Shown one piece after another: positions 9,701-17,839 of a stretch of DNA of 64,000 nucleotides. The translations under genes and the position numbers were made by a program. Origin of the DNA: Tectiglobus diatomicola (GTDB lineage Bacteria; Pseudomonadota; Alphaproteobacteria; Rhizobiales; Hyphomicrobiaceae); NCBI GenBank assembly GCA_039583345.1, contig JAZDSJ010000002.1:1-64000 (forward strand), in the 5' to 3' direction. How positions within the stretch are numbered: position 1 is the first letter of the stretch; each line of letters opens with the position of its first letter. The notes under the pieces were generated by a model. It saw only the letters and a program-made list of their open reading frames with translations. It was not told the DNA's origin and did no database searches.

Positions 9701-10240
9701 GAACTTTATCAATCGATGCTTGAGGAAGCAATCCAATCACTTAAAGGTGGCGAAGGTGAGCAAGTTACAGATCATTGGTCACCGCAAATCTCAATTGGTA
9801 CAACCACACTCATACCAGAGCAGTATGTATCAGATCTTCAAACACGCCTTACCCTTTATCGCCGCCTATCAGATCTTCAAACACGCGAGCAAATAGATGA
9901 ATTTGCTGAAGAACTAGTTGATCGATTTGGGTCCCTAGCTCCGGAAGTAAAAAGTCTTTTAGATGTTATTGAAATCAAAGGCTATTGCCAGATAGCAGGT
10001 ATCACGCAGCTAGACGCAGGCCCTAAAGGTGTTGCTATTCGCTTTCGCGATGATAAGTTTGCGAATCCGGAAGGCCTCATCAGATTTATTCAAGAGAACG
10101 TTTGGCATGCTAAGTTACAGGTCGATCATAAATTGGTTTGCACTGGAAATTGGGAGAAAAATACGGATCGAGTTAATGCTGTGCGTAATATTGCAAAAGA
10201 TCTAGCGAAAATTAGCAGCTTAGACAAGTTAAAAATTTAA
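6728..10240 (+). CDS. mfd: Transcription-repair coupling factor Mfd
   Basis: Recognises RNA polymerase stalled at DNA damage, displaces it and recruits UvrA. The 1170 residues match the family length. The order is a UvrB-like N-terminal part (about 1-400), a CarD-like polymerase-binding domain near 490-560 (ALGDLVVHSEHGIGRFDG), then a RecG-like helicase. The helicase has Walker A GDVGFGKTE near 647, the DEEQHFG box near 747, LSATPIPRTLQ, and the QLRGRVGRS motif VI, followed by the C-terminal TRCF domain. A second ATG nine bases downstream (6737) is possible. Two exact 20-base direct repeats lie in the TRCF region (9828-9847 and 9867-9886), in frame. Confidence 0.97.
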   Translation: MRSMSQPDAKTLTSEQGIYFTHTPEGYDALVLTQLLRDVSNHGKCATLLHVTRDDRRLDTMEKALAFFAPNTRVVSLPAWDTVPYDRVSPNTDVVARRITALVRLALSIGKEPIIVLTTVNAVVQRLPPRMFVRQAMRQIAPGQRIDINRLLHRLQLGGYIRTGTVIEPGEFALRGGILDLFPPGRTNPVRLDFFGDTLESIKPFDPNTQRTNRLLQKLLILPVSEVAHSEEAIKNFRKKYVELFGGSTNNDLLYETVSAGQRYHGMENWLSLFHDRLETLFDYIGDANITFDHMANDSMCQRFEQITEHYESRLNSLEISAFGAPPYKPVPPQEMYIDQKEWNELLSSRQVAKFHPFSPPPPAPTRSSNTQVGRNFTPERQAPDTDLFGAVIGYLKVRLSKKKRTIIAAWTPGSRERLIKLIRERGFENLRAVDTFHDALKLPVKLVSVCTLVIERGFESPELCVVAEQDILGDRLIRNRRRRKKASDIITEATAMALGDLVVHSEHGIGRFDGLKTIEALGAAHDCVEIVYSGGDKLFLPVENIELLSRYGSNAQSAQLDKLGGSGWQARKSRLKRRLLEMAAELIKVAALREIRKAPILKVPDREYDELRARFPFEETEDQLSSIQATADDLASGKPMDRLVCGDVGFGKTEVALRSAFIAAMNGVQVAVVVPTTLLARQHFRTFSARFKGFPLNIGQASRLVGSKELNATKKGIADGSIDIVVGTHTLLSKSISFANLGLLIIDEEQHFGVAHKERLKHLKQDIHVLTLSATPIPRTLQLALSGVRELSLISTPPIDRLAVRTYISPFDPVILRDALRRERYRGGQSFYVAPRISDLDEMSEFLKEYVPELRVAQAHAQIPPSEIERIMNAFYDGEFDILMSTAIVESGLDVPNANTMIVHRADMFGLGQLYQLRGRVGRSKTRAYAYFTTPPGKKLTDMANKRLKVLQSLDTLGAGFSLASHDLDLRGGGNLLGEEQTGHIKEVGFELYQSMLEEAIQSLKGGEGEQVTDHWSPQISIGTTTLIPEQYVSDLQTRLTLYRRLSDLQTREQIDEFAEELVDRFGSLAPEVKSLLDVIEIKGYCQIAGITQLDAGPKGVAIRFRDDKFANPEGLIRFIQENVWHAKLQVDHKLVCTGNWEKNTDRVNAVRNIAKDLAKISSLDKLKI

Positions 10241-10704
10241 GCGTTATGAATTAACCCCGAATATTGGTGGATACCACAGATTATTTAAAATTAAGCTTTT
10301 TCGATTTAGGTAGTTAGATTTGTATTACTACACTTATAAAAAATAATATCCCTTAAGAAAAGTGTATTAATCTTAAACAGCTCCAATCTTTGAATGTGAT
10401 ATTTCCAAAAAGATTTTTTTGGCATAATTAACGTTTCATCAATTTCTAGAAATTTAATAACTGTAACGGGACCCAGGAACGAGAACCCATGCTAATTAAA
10501 TTCACACATTTAGTCTTTAAGAAAGTGCTCTAAAAGGAATAACAAATACAACTTGCTTACCTAAAATACTAATTATCACTGTCGATAAATACACTTTTTT
10601 CTGAAAAAATTTTTACAACATGTAAACATATTCTGAAGAAAGCCAAAGTACCATTAGTATAGAACTAATATAATAGCTCCATTAATTGGCAGAAAGCTAA
10701 AATA
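10241..10704. other. Gene-free interval between convergent mfd and the GGDEF-EAL gene
   Basis: 464 AT-rich bases with no readable gene. It holds one terminator-like hairpin at 10405-10422 and nothing else I can support. Confidence 0.4.
10405..10422. terminator. AT-rich hairpin between convergent genes, possible terminator
   Basis: CCAAAAA (10405-10411) pairs with TTTTTGG (10416-10422) across a 4-base loop, inside a longer T-run. It lies 165 bases past the mfd stop. The stem is weak. Confidence 0.3.
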
Positions 10705-13700
10705 TTAACGGTTCTTTTTTACAGTTCTCGAAGATTTAGTGATTTCTTCAATTTGTTCATCACTGAAGCCTGCAAGTTGTCCAAGACTTGCAGCAAGATC
10801 AGGTGGTAATTTCGATAGGCTTGATATCTGCACGTCAGATCCATTTTTGTTATGAAGATCTATTTTTTCATCACTAAAAATATTACAGTTGCCAAATCCA
10901 TTTGGAATCTGCTTAAATTTCTCAGAAAGTAATGAGATATCTTCTCCAACTCGATCCAGATTTGAGGAAGTCTCATCAGATTTTTTTTGCTTCGTAAAAG
11001 TAGACACACAAATTCTGTCTCCATCAGGCTCTGAAGTTTGGTCAACCATATGAGGTAAAAAGCAAGATTTGTTTGTGCTATCTATATCTTCTGTGATCTT
11101 ATGCTTTTCAACAGATGACGAATTTTCATTTGGTTGAATCTCATCGTCATTATTAAGTTGGATAGACTCACTCCTTTGTACTCCATGTTCTGTGTACCAA
11201 TTAATTGTGTCATAACACTTTTTTGTACTTAAAGCTGATCTCGTATGATTAGTGTAAGACATCTCGTCGGAAGACTGAACAGACAATTCACAATCTAACT
11301 CACCTTCTTCATGTAGTATATTATTTTGTTTCGGGTACTTAGATATTTCATTCTTTTCTTTGGGTACACTTTCTTCATCTAAAGCACGCTTGTAAATCTT
11401 TTGCTCTGCTTTACGTATAGTTTTAAGAATGCTTAAAACATCTGTAGCTGTCATTGATTCTCCATAATATGAACCCTGAGCATATTCACATCGAACTGAA
11501 CGCAAGAAATTAGCATCCTCTAAGATATCAACACCCTGTGCAGCAACCTGTTTCCCGAGCTGATGTGTTAGCGCAATAATAGAACGGACAATATCCCCCG
11601 CAATTTTTAAGCCACTACATGAAGTAATCAAATCACAATCGATTTTTATTATGTCTACAGAAAAACGTTGTAAGTATGGAATGCAAGAATGGCCACAACC
11701 GAAATTATCCATCACAACTCGTATTCCGGACTGGTTTAATGCTTCAAGTGTTTCGATCGCACGCTCAGGATTTTCCATTAATAGTGCTTCATTGATCTCC
11801 AGCCTAAGGACACCTTCATGTATGAGGTCCCTCCCAATTATACGTCGAATCTCATGAACCAAATACTTACAAAGCAGTTTCGAGCTTTCGATATTAACAC
11901 TTATGAATAATGGGGAAATTGTGCATGGAAACTCTTTTTCCCATTTCGCAACTTGATCTACAGCAGTTTTAATCAAGTATGCACTAAATTCAAAAGTTAG
12001 ATCTTTTTCATCAGCGAGACGTGAAAGCTCTCTCTGACCTAAAACTCCAAGTTTTTGATGACGCCAACGTACTATAGTTTCAAAACCGGCTAATTCTTCA
12101 TTCTTTAAATTTATAATAGGCTGAAACAAAACCTCTAGTCGTTTATTCCGCAGAGCAAACTGAAATTCATCAGCAAGATTAATCTTTCCATTTGACTTTC
12201 CACGCATATCAGGACGAAAGAAAGCTACCTGCTCACCAGACTCTTGCTTCGCATGTAACATTGCTATTTCTGCGTCTTTTAAAAAGGTTTCCTTACAATA
12301 TTCATTGACTTCATTATTAGTGATAGCAATACCAATAGCTCCACTTGATACAAAATCTCTTCCATCAATTCGTATAGGAGTACGTATTGAGCGCTGCAGT
12401 TCACCTGCAAATCGATAAGGATCAACAATTTGCATCTTAGACGTAGTTAAAATTGCAAAGTGATCTTCGCCTAATCTTGCTAACGTGTCACTTCTTCCAA
12501 GATGTGAACGCAAACGCTTGACTAGTGTAACAGTTAAACTTTCCTTTACATTGGGACTAGGAATAACATGTAGATTTTTCTGATACATTATTGCAATGTA
12601 AAAGATTTTTAGATTTATGTTTCTCTCTTCGCTAAGTAAATTAAATAAAACATCTAATCGTTCTACAAACAATTCACGGTTTGGCAAACCAGTCAAACTA
12701 TCACGACTTGCGTCATGTATGAGCCGGTCCTGAACACTTTTAATATCTGTAATATCACGCATTAAGCCAACACAACGCAACGATCTAGATTCTGATGAAG
12801 TTATATTAGCTGCGTCTATTTCAAACCAACGGTAAGAACTATCGGCCCGACGCATTCTTAAGTCTATTCTTATAATTCCGTTACCATTTTTCTGAATGAA
12901 AGCCATTTGTAAAAGTAAGCGCTCTTTGTCATCAGGATGAACATATCGCAGAAAATTAGAGACTTTGTTTGATAACTCTCCATAGCTAAGACCCAAAATC
13001 ATTTCAATTGTAGGGGATACTTTAATTATCTCACGTTTGGCATTCCAATCCCAAACGGCAGCTCCTGCGCCATTACAAGCTAGATATTGTAAACTATATC
13101 CATGTGATCCAGAGACATATGACAGATCCCGAGTCGCAAATGCAAACTGTGTTACGGTAAAACCAAGTAGGACTACAACTAGTGTCAGACCAGCAACTAA
13201 GCTTGATACAACAATATCACCACTAAGCTGTCCGTTCAAAGTTGTTGTTACTCCAAATAACCAGACTAGAAATAGCAGCCAAGTTGGCACAAGTGAGAGA
13301 GCCCGGTCTTGTCCCTTTATTGCAAGAAAAATGATCACCAGGCCACCAGTAATTCCTAATCCTGCAAAAGACAACCGTGCAAATGTTGAAGCGAGACGAG
13401 GATCAATAAAAGCCACAAAAACAATTGATAATGCAGCTATAATCCAAACAAGTGCAAGCATGCGCACAAATCCATGCCAGGCCCCTAAACGTAAAAAAGT
13501 ATACAAGAATATAGCAAGGCTACTCGCCATCGCCGCTTCAGTTGCAGCCCTGTGTATTGCATTATCTTCGGAATTCAGTTGTAAAAGTTTATGCCAAAAA
13601 CCAAAATCAACGCAAAGATATGCAAGCACGGACCATGTTACCAATGCTGCACTTGGGAATATCATTTTGTGATTGGCAGCAAAAACAGCCGTGAGAAATA

Positions 13701-14310
13701 CACCCAGAAGACCAGTTATGCCAAGCATTATTCCGTTAAAAAGTTGCCGATCACGGATGTAGAGTTCATATCCAACTGGTGACCACAAATCGATGTTTGC
13801 GCGGCTAGCCTCTAACTCAGCGACATAAGTTACATTTTGACCAGGTTCTATCGTGATCTGAAAAATATCTGCTACATCGTTGTCTACTTTTTGTGGGACG
13901 AATCCAACCGACGGTGTTATAGCCCGGACGCGATTTGAATCAAGATCAGGCCAAATAATACCAGATCCCGTAATGTTGTATCTAGATGCAACTAACCAAC
14001 GCGTGATGGGTTTATCGGTTGGGTTACTAAGTGCAAATACATACCATATAGGATCACTGCCCTGATCTTTGGCAGGAATAGACATCAACCTACGAACGCC
14101 ATCATTATCAGCCGCTGTGTTTACTCTTAAGTTATCACCTTGACCGTCAAAAATTATGGTTTTGGGAACGATAGAAATACGCTGTTGTCCTTCTTCCAAA
14201 AGAATTGCTTGCAAGTCCTTAGCATGCAGCCAGGAAGAACTAAAAAAAACGACTAGAGGTACAATAAGTACCACTAATAGCAAGTAATAAAGGTATCTGT
14301 GCCACTTCAT
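10705..14310 (-). CDS. Membrane sensor with PAS, degenerate GGDEF and degenerate EAL domains
   Basis: A 1201-residue signalling protein of the cyclic-di-GMP type. It has one N-terminal membrane helix (about 5-25), a periplasmic region to about 190, six or seven membrane helices (about 190-395) and a PAS domain (about 405-525). A GGDEF-like domain (about 535-700) and an EAL-like domain (about 715-965) follow, then a polar, acidic tail of about 230 residues. The GGDEF motif reads GEDHF (614-618), so cyclase activity is unlikely. The EAL motif is ETI (744-746). Glu744, Asn806, Glu838, Asp868, Lys889 and Gln945 remain. The second Asp of DDFG is Asn869, and the Glu of the AEGVE motif is Gln925. 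I infer a non-catalytic or weak phosphodiesterase, possibly a c-di-GMP receptor. The frame is intact. Confidence 0.88.
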   Translation of the reverse strand: MKWHRYLYYLLLVVLIVPLVVFFSSSWLHAKDLQAILLEEGQQRISIVPKTIIFDGQGDNLRVNTAADNDGVRRLMSIPAKDQGSDPIWYVFALSNPTDKPITRWLVASRYNITGSGIIWPDLDSNRVRAITPSVGFVPQKVDNDVADIFQITIEPGQNVTYVAELEASRANIDLWSPVGYELYIRDRQLFNGIMLGITGLLGVFLTAVFAANHKMIFPSAALVTWSVLAYLCVDFGFWHKLLQLNSEDNAIHRAATEAAMASSLAIFLYTFLRLGAWHGFVRMLALVWIIAALSIVFVAFIDPRLASTFARLSFAGLGITGGLVIIFLAIKGQDRALSLVPTWLLFLVWLFGVTTTLNGQLSGDIVVSSLVAGLTLVVVLLGFTVTQFAFATRDLSYVSGSHGYSLQYLACNGAGAAVWDWNAKREIIKVSPTIEMILGLSYGELSNKVSNFLRYVHPDDKERLLLQMAFIQKNGNGIIRIDLRMRRADSSYRWFEIDAANITSSESRSLRCVGLMRDITDIKSVQDRLIHDASRDSLTGLPNRELFVERLDVLFNLLSEERNINLKIFYIAIMYQKNLHVIPSPNVKESLTVTLVKRLRSHLGRSDTLARLGEDHFAILTTSKMQIVDPYRFAGELQRSIRTPIRIDGRDFVSSGAIGIAITNNEVNEYCKETFLKDAEIAMLHAKQESGEQVAFFRPDMRGKSNGKINLADEFQFALRNKRLEVLFQPIINLKNEELAGFETIVRWRHQKLGVLGQRELSRLADEKDLTFEFSAYLIKTAVDQVAKWEKEFPCTISPLFISVNIESSKLLCKYLVHEIRRIIGRDLIHEGVLRLEINEALLMENPERAIETLEALNQSGIRVVMDNFGCGHSCIPYLQRFSVDIIKIDCDLITSCSGLKIAGDIVRSIIALTHQLGKQVAAQGVDILEDANFLRSVRCEYAQGSYYGESMTATDVLSILKTIRKAEQKIYKRALDEESVPKEKNEISKYPKQNNILHEEGELDCELSVQSSDEMSYTNHTRSALSTKKCYDTINWYTEHGVQRSESIQLNNDDEIQPNENSSSVEKHKITEDIDSTNKSCFLPHMVDQTSEPDGDRICVSTFTKQKKSDETSSNLDRVGEDISLLSEKFKQIPNGFGNCNIFSDEKIDLHNKNGSDVQISSLSKLPPDLAASLGQLAGFSDEQIEEITKSSRTVKKNR

Positions 14311-14548
14311 TGCCTACCACGTCCTATGCTACAGCCATGTTCATAAAGTAAGGTAAAAGCGCGCAATCCTACAATTTCGTTTTTCTAGAGATTAAATGCG
14401 AGATAAAGAAGCAAAACAGAAATGATGACACGTGCACACAAAGCATCACTCAAAATTTTTATAGCTTCAAAAAGGAACATACTTAGTATTTTGAATAATT
14501 GTTTAAGTATTTACAGTTAAAGCTAGGATCCGCATTTAAAATTAAACT

Positions 14549-15946
14549 TCACTGAGTTGCACGGACACTCGAACGCACAAGGTTTTGAACGCACTTCAGA
14601 TCATTAGAGACAGTTGTAAATTGTTCCCTATCCGTTAATATGTGTTTAAGTCTTTCTGGCAAATCGACGGAACGATTAGTAATTTCTTTCATGGTTTCAT
14701 GAAATTTAGAGGGATGTGCTGTCGCCAGAACAATGTTAGGAGCCGCACTACAAGACTTATAGTGAGATAAAGCAGAGACGCCACAAGCTGTGTGCGGATC
14801 AAGCAGATAGCTACTGCGCTCCATAGTCTCACGAATAGTTGTAGCTACTTCATCCTCCTTAGCAGCAACAGCACTAAAATTCTGTTTCAAAACATCAAGA
14901 TCAACGGCCACCTCGAAAAAACCAGACTTTTCTAAGGATACCATTTGATTTTTAACCAAGGCTGCATCACACCCTTGAACGTCAAATAGAAAACGCTCGA
15001 AATTTGATGCAATTTGTATATCCATTGATGGCGAACATGTTTTATGTACTACACGCTTCTCATAAACTCCAGTATTAATAGTACGAGGCAGTATATCATT
15101 TTCATTAGAGGCAATGATCAAATTCTCAACGCCAAGTCCCATTTTTCTCGATGCATACCCGGCAAAAATATTTCCAAAATTTCCTGTCGGCACCACAAAA
15201 GAGGTCGGCCGGCAAGGTGCGCCTAGATTAACTGCTGCATAAAAATAATATGCAATCTGGGGAACAATTCGTGCCCAGTTAATGGAGTTAACACCCGACA
15301 GTTTTACGTCCTCGCGAAACTTTCGGTCGCGAAACATTGCTTTTACTAACTCTTGACAATCATCAAATGTGCCTTCAACTTCAATAGCGTGAATGTTATC
15401 CTTATAAGGTGTTGTCATCATACGACGTTGAACATCCGAAATCCTACCTGCAGGAAAAAGTATCACAAGATCTACACAATCACTCCACTGAAAAGCTTCT
15501 GCAGCTGCCCCTCCTGTATCACCAGATGTGGCTACAATTACAGTCGCACGTTCTTCTCGCCTTAAGAGCAAATATTCCATTATGTGTGCTAAAAACTGCA
15601 TAGCTATGTCTTTAAACGCTAAAGTAGGACCATGAAAAAGCTCCAAAACCCACTGGTTATTAGAAATTTGTACCAAAGGTACAACAGCGGGGTGATCAAA
15701 TACTGAGTAAGACGAGACAATTATATTTTCAAGGTCTTCACGCGGAATATTTCCCCCCGTATAAGGCCAAATAATTTTCATTGCAACTTCGCAATAAGAC
15801 TTGCCTGCCATATCCATAATTTCAGACGGCGAAAGGACTGGCCATTCTTCCGGCACATACAAGCCACCATCGCTCGCAAGTCCTTTCAGCAACACATCTT
15901 CAAAAGATAATATTTCGGCTTCACCTCTAGTAGAAATATATTTCAC
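14549..15946 (-). CDS. thrC: Threonine synthase
   Basis: Pyridoxal-phosphate enzyme that converts O-phosphohomoserine to threonine. The 465 residues match the long proteobacterial form. The N-terminal KYISTRG and DGGLYVPEEWP are typical. Lys112 in the sequence GPTLAFKDIAMQ is the cofactor lysine, and ATSGDTGGAAAEAF forms the phosphate-binding loop. It lies upstream of, and on the same strand as, the GGDEF-EAL gene, with 238 bases between them. In relatives it neighbours cytochrome oxidase assembly genes; here its upstream side is a long gene-free region. Confidence 0.96.
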   Translation of the reverse strand: MKYISTRGEAEILSFEDVLLKGLASDGGLYVPEEWPVLSPSEIMDMAGKSYCEVAMKIIWPYTGGNIPREDLENIIVSSYSVFDHPAVVPLVQISNNQWVLELFHGPTLAFKDIAMQFLAHIMEYLLLRREERATVIVATSGDTGGAAAEAFQWSDCVDLVILFPAGRISDVQRRMMTTPYKDNIHAIEVEGTFDDCQELVKAMFRDRKFREDVKLSGVNSINWARIVPQIAYYFYAAVNLGAPCRPTSFVVPTGNFGNIFAGYASRKMGLGVENLIIASNENDILPRTINTGVYEKRVVHKTCSPSMDIQIASNFERFLFDVQGCDAALVKNQMVSLEKSGFFEVAVDLDVLKQNFSAVAAKEDEVATTIRETMERSSYLLDPHTACGVSALSHYKSCSAAPNIVLATAHPSKFHETMKEITNRSVDLPERLKHILTDREQFTTVSNDLKCVQNLVRSSVRATQ

Positions 15947-16360
15947 GTAACCTCTCGGGGAAATAATGAAAAAAAGTTTTACTTGTATTCATGCCTTTTT
16001 GAGATTTAATAAACGACATTTCTTGAAAGTGTATTTTTAAAATGCGATATTTCTCATACAAAACGTTTTTTTATAAGTAATATCTAGAAACTCAATGGCC
16101 AGAAAAATCTATCCCACGTAATACGATAAAAGTTTATGGAAGAGATTATTTAGGAATACTATTTAAGCTACACGCATTAACGTTGCATACAATAGACAAA
16201 AAACTACATCAGCTAATACAAAAACATGTTAAAAGCAAATCATTAACAGCATATCATAATTAAGTTTCGATTACATCTTTATAAAATGACGTTGACATTC
16301 ATATTTTGTGATTATCTTTCAGGGCACCAAAGTGGATAATAATGTAATTTTGAATTACGA

Positions 16361-16472
16361 CTATATTTGGGAGCCTAAATAGTGGCAATCCCCCAAAATA
16401 TAGCCTTATAACCCTCATAAATAAGGCGTTCTCACCGGTACTAATTTAAAATATGGAGCTACAATTTGTAGC
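16361..16472. other. Three consecutive hairpins, candidate structured RNA
   Basis: First hairpin: arms at 16361-16372 and 16389-16403 (CTATATTT-GGGA against a near-complement with a small bulge). Second: GCCTTAT (16403-16409) with ATAAGGC (16421-16427), perfect, loop 11. Third: GCTACAA (16458-16464) with TTGTAGC (16466-16472), perfect, loop 1. A CCACT/AGTGG pair follows at 16521-16552. No known RNA family is recognised, and AT-rich DNA yields some hairpins by chance. Confidence 0.3.
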
Positions 16473-16983
16473 AAATAAGTTTAAGAATTGTTTCAAACTT
16501 CCCAGTTCAGAAAAACAAAGCCACTCTGAATTCCGAGCTGCAATCAAAGTGGTAGGTTAAGAAAAAACTCAATAACAAAATATGACAAATAAACTACAAA
16601 ACATGTTTAGAACTCACTAAATTTTTACTAGAATTAGTCTTCAAATATTGCAAAAGATCAGAAAGTATTTAGCATTTTGTAGTAAGAAAAAGTAATTACC
16701 AGAAATTGTTGTATATTAGCTAGCTTACTAAAAGTTTCTCCACTATAAATTCTTAATTAACTTAAAATTTCGATCTCTTTACAAAGTAATTTGAGTTTAG
16801 AAACAGTTTTTATTGCAAGAGTCACGACCCTCTTGAAATTAATTCCGTAACTTTCTCACTTTTTTATAAGCCCATTACAGCACAATGTTTTACTTCACAT
16901 TTGATCCGAGCTGCATTCTACTAAAAATGTATATTTAGAGATACGTCCTATTTGACCTCATTTTAATATAGTCCAATATCTAA

Positions 16984-17037
16984 CTCACACATCGTGAGCC
17001 AGTTTTAGTGAAAAGATTTAATCCACGTTTCACTAAA
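16984..17037. promoter_or_regulatory. Two inverted repeats upstream of ialB
   Basis: CTCAC-5-GTGAG at 16984-16998, then a perfect 10-base inverted repeat TTTAGTGAAA (17004-17013) and TTTCACTAAA (17028-17037) with a 14-base spacer. There is no T-run after either, so operator sites or a leader structure are more likely than a terminator. They lie 114-167 bases before the ialB start. Confidence 0.3.
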
Positions 17038-17150
17038 GCTTATAGAATATTATTAAAAAAGTAAATTAGTGAGTATTTACGACCTTAATTATCCAACTTT
17101 AAACATGAAACGATTCAAAGTTAGTGTCTTGGGGAGTACAAATTCAAGTC

Positions 17151-17681
17151 ATGAGTACGGTTAGCCGAACTTTGAAATGGCTTTTCGCCATTTTTCTCAT
17201 AATCTTAGTTTACTGTCCGCTTACGCAACTCGCGCTTGCGCTAAAACCATTGGATGGGGAAGTTGTATCGCAACATGGAGATTGGCAGATAATATGCCGT
17301 GAGCCGCCCCCGGGATCGAAAAATAAGATTTGTGCTCTCGTGCAAAGTGTTACAGCAAAAGATCAAGATAATGTCGGCTTAACAATTTATTTTCAGAAAT
17401 TCTCAAATGGCACAAACGTTCTTCGTGTCTTCGCTCCACTTCGTGTGTTACTTCCACCTGGCCTAGGTTTAAAAATTGATGGGAAAGATATTGGGCATGC
17501 ACCATTCCTTCGTTGCCATACGTTTGCGTGTTATGCGCAAGTTATAGTTGATAAAAAGCTGATCGAACAATTTGTTCAGGGCAAAGTTGCAATATTTGTT
17601 ATATTTCAAACCGAGGAAGCTGGTATTGGGATCCCAATCTCGTTGGATGGCTTTCAAAGCGGACTAAAAAACTTGAAATAA
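17151..17681 (+). CDS. ialB: Invasion-associated locus B (IalB) family protein
   Basis: Secreted protein of the IalB family, known in Bartonella for a role in erythrocyte entry and widespread in Rhizobiales with less clear roles. The product has a signal peptide of about 30 residues, then QHGDWQIICRE, the family's GDW-x-(V/I)-x-C core. A second Cys follows in KICALVQS and two more in LRCHTFACYAQV, a pattern suited to disulphides. The start at 17151 follows GGGGAG at 17131-17136. The frame is also open from a GTG at 17124. Base composition is like its neighbours. Whether it acts in host entry here cannot be told from sequence. Confidence 0.85.
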   Translation: MSTVSRTLKWLFAIFLIILVYCPLTQLALALKPLDGEVVSQHGDWQIICREPPPGSKNKICALVQSVTAKDQDNVGLTIYFQKFSNGTNVLRVFAPLRVLLPPGLGLKIDGKDIGHAPFLRCHTFACYAQVIVDKKLIEQFVQGKVAIFVIFQTEEAGIGIPISLDGFQSGLKNLK

Positions 17682-17684
17682 CAG

Positions 17685-17723
17685 AATGTTTAACATACAT
17701 AGGAAAATTCACTGCTAAACATT
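17685..17723 (+). terminator. Possible terminator after ialB
   Basis: AATGTTTA (17685-17692) pairs perfectly with TAAACATT (17716-17723) across a 23-base loop, starting 4 bases after the stop codon. The long loop and absence of a clean T-run make this weak. Confidence 0.25.
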
Positions 17724-17798
17724 AAAACAAAAAAGTTTTTAAAAGCTATAACTTGACATTTTTGCGTAACCGTATGATAGCCTCTTATGTATGTTTTT

Positions 17799-17814
17799 AT
17801 CTACGACTGTAGAT
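17799..17814. promoter_or_regulatory. 16-base inverted repeat ahead of bioY, possible operator
   Basis: ATCTAC and GTAGAT form a perfect inverted repeat with a 4-base centre, 25 bases before the bioY ATG. TTGACA occurs at 17753-17758. The left half, with its flank TTTATCTA, partly resembles the BioR-type operator reported for alphaproteobacterial biotin genes (TTATCTATAA-like, from memory), but the right half does not fit. Confidence 0.3.
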
Positions 17815-17839
17815 GCCCAGCCTGTTAGGATTCAATAAA

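Larger units (their letters stand above)
15947..17150. other. 1.2 kb gene-free region rich in inverted repeats
   Basis: No complete gene is readable between the divergent thrC and ialB. It contains a TTGACA box at 16292-16297, then several hairpins between 16361 and 16552, and two more inverted repeats at 16984-17037 ahead of ialB. The frame 16081-16260 is open for 60 codons without a start codon and has faint similarity to an ACT domain of GlnD. The GC content is locally higher around 16320-16560 than in the flanks. Confidence 0.45.

Noticed and set aside
13037..13672. 211-codon plus-strand frame antisense to the GGDEF-EAL gene.
   Set aside because: It covers the membrane and PAS region of the real gene; its composition (Thr, Ala, Arg rich) is a shadow effect.
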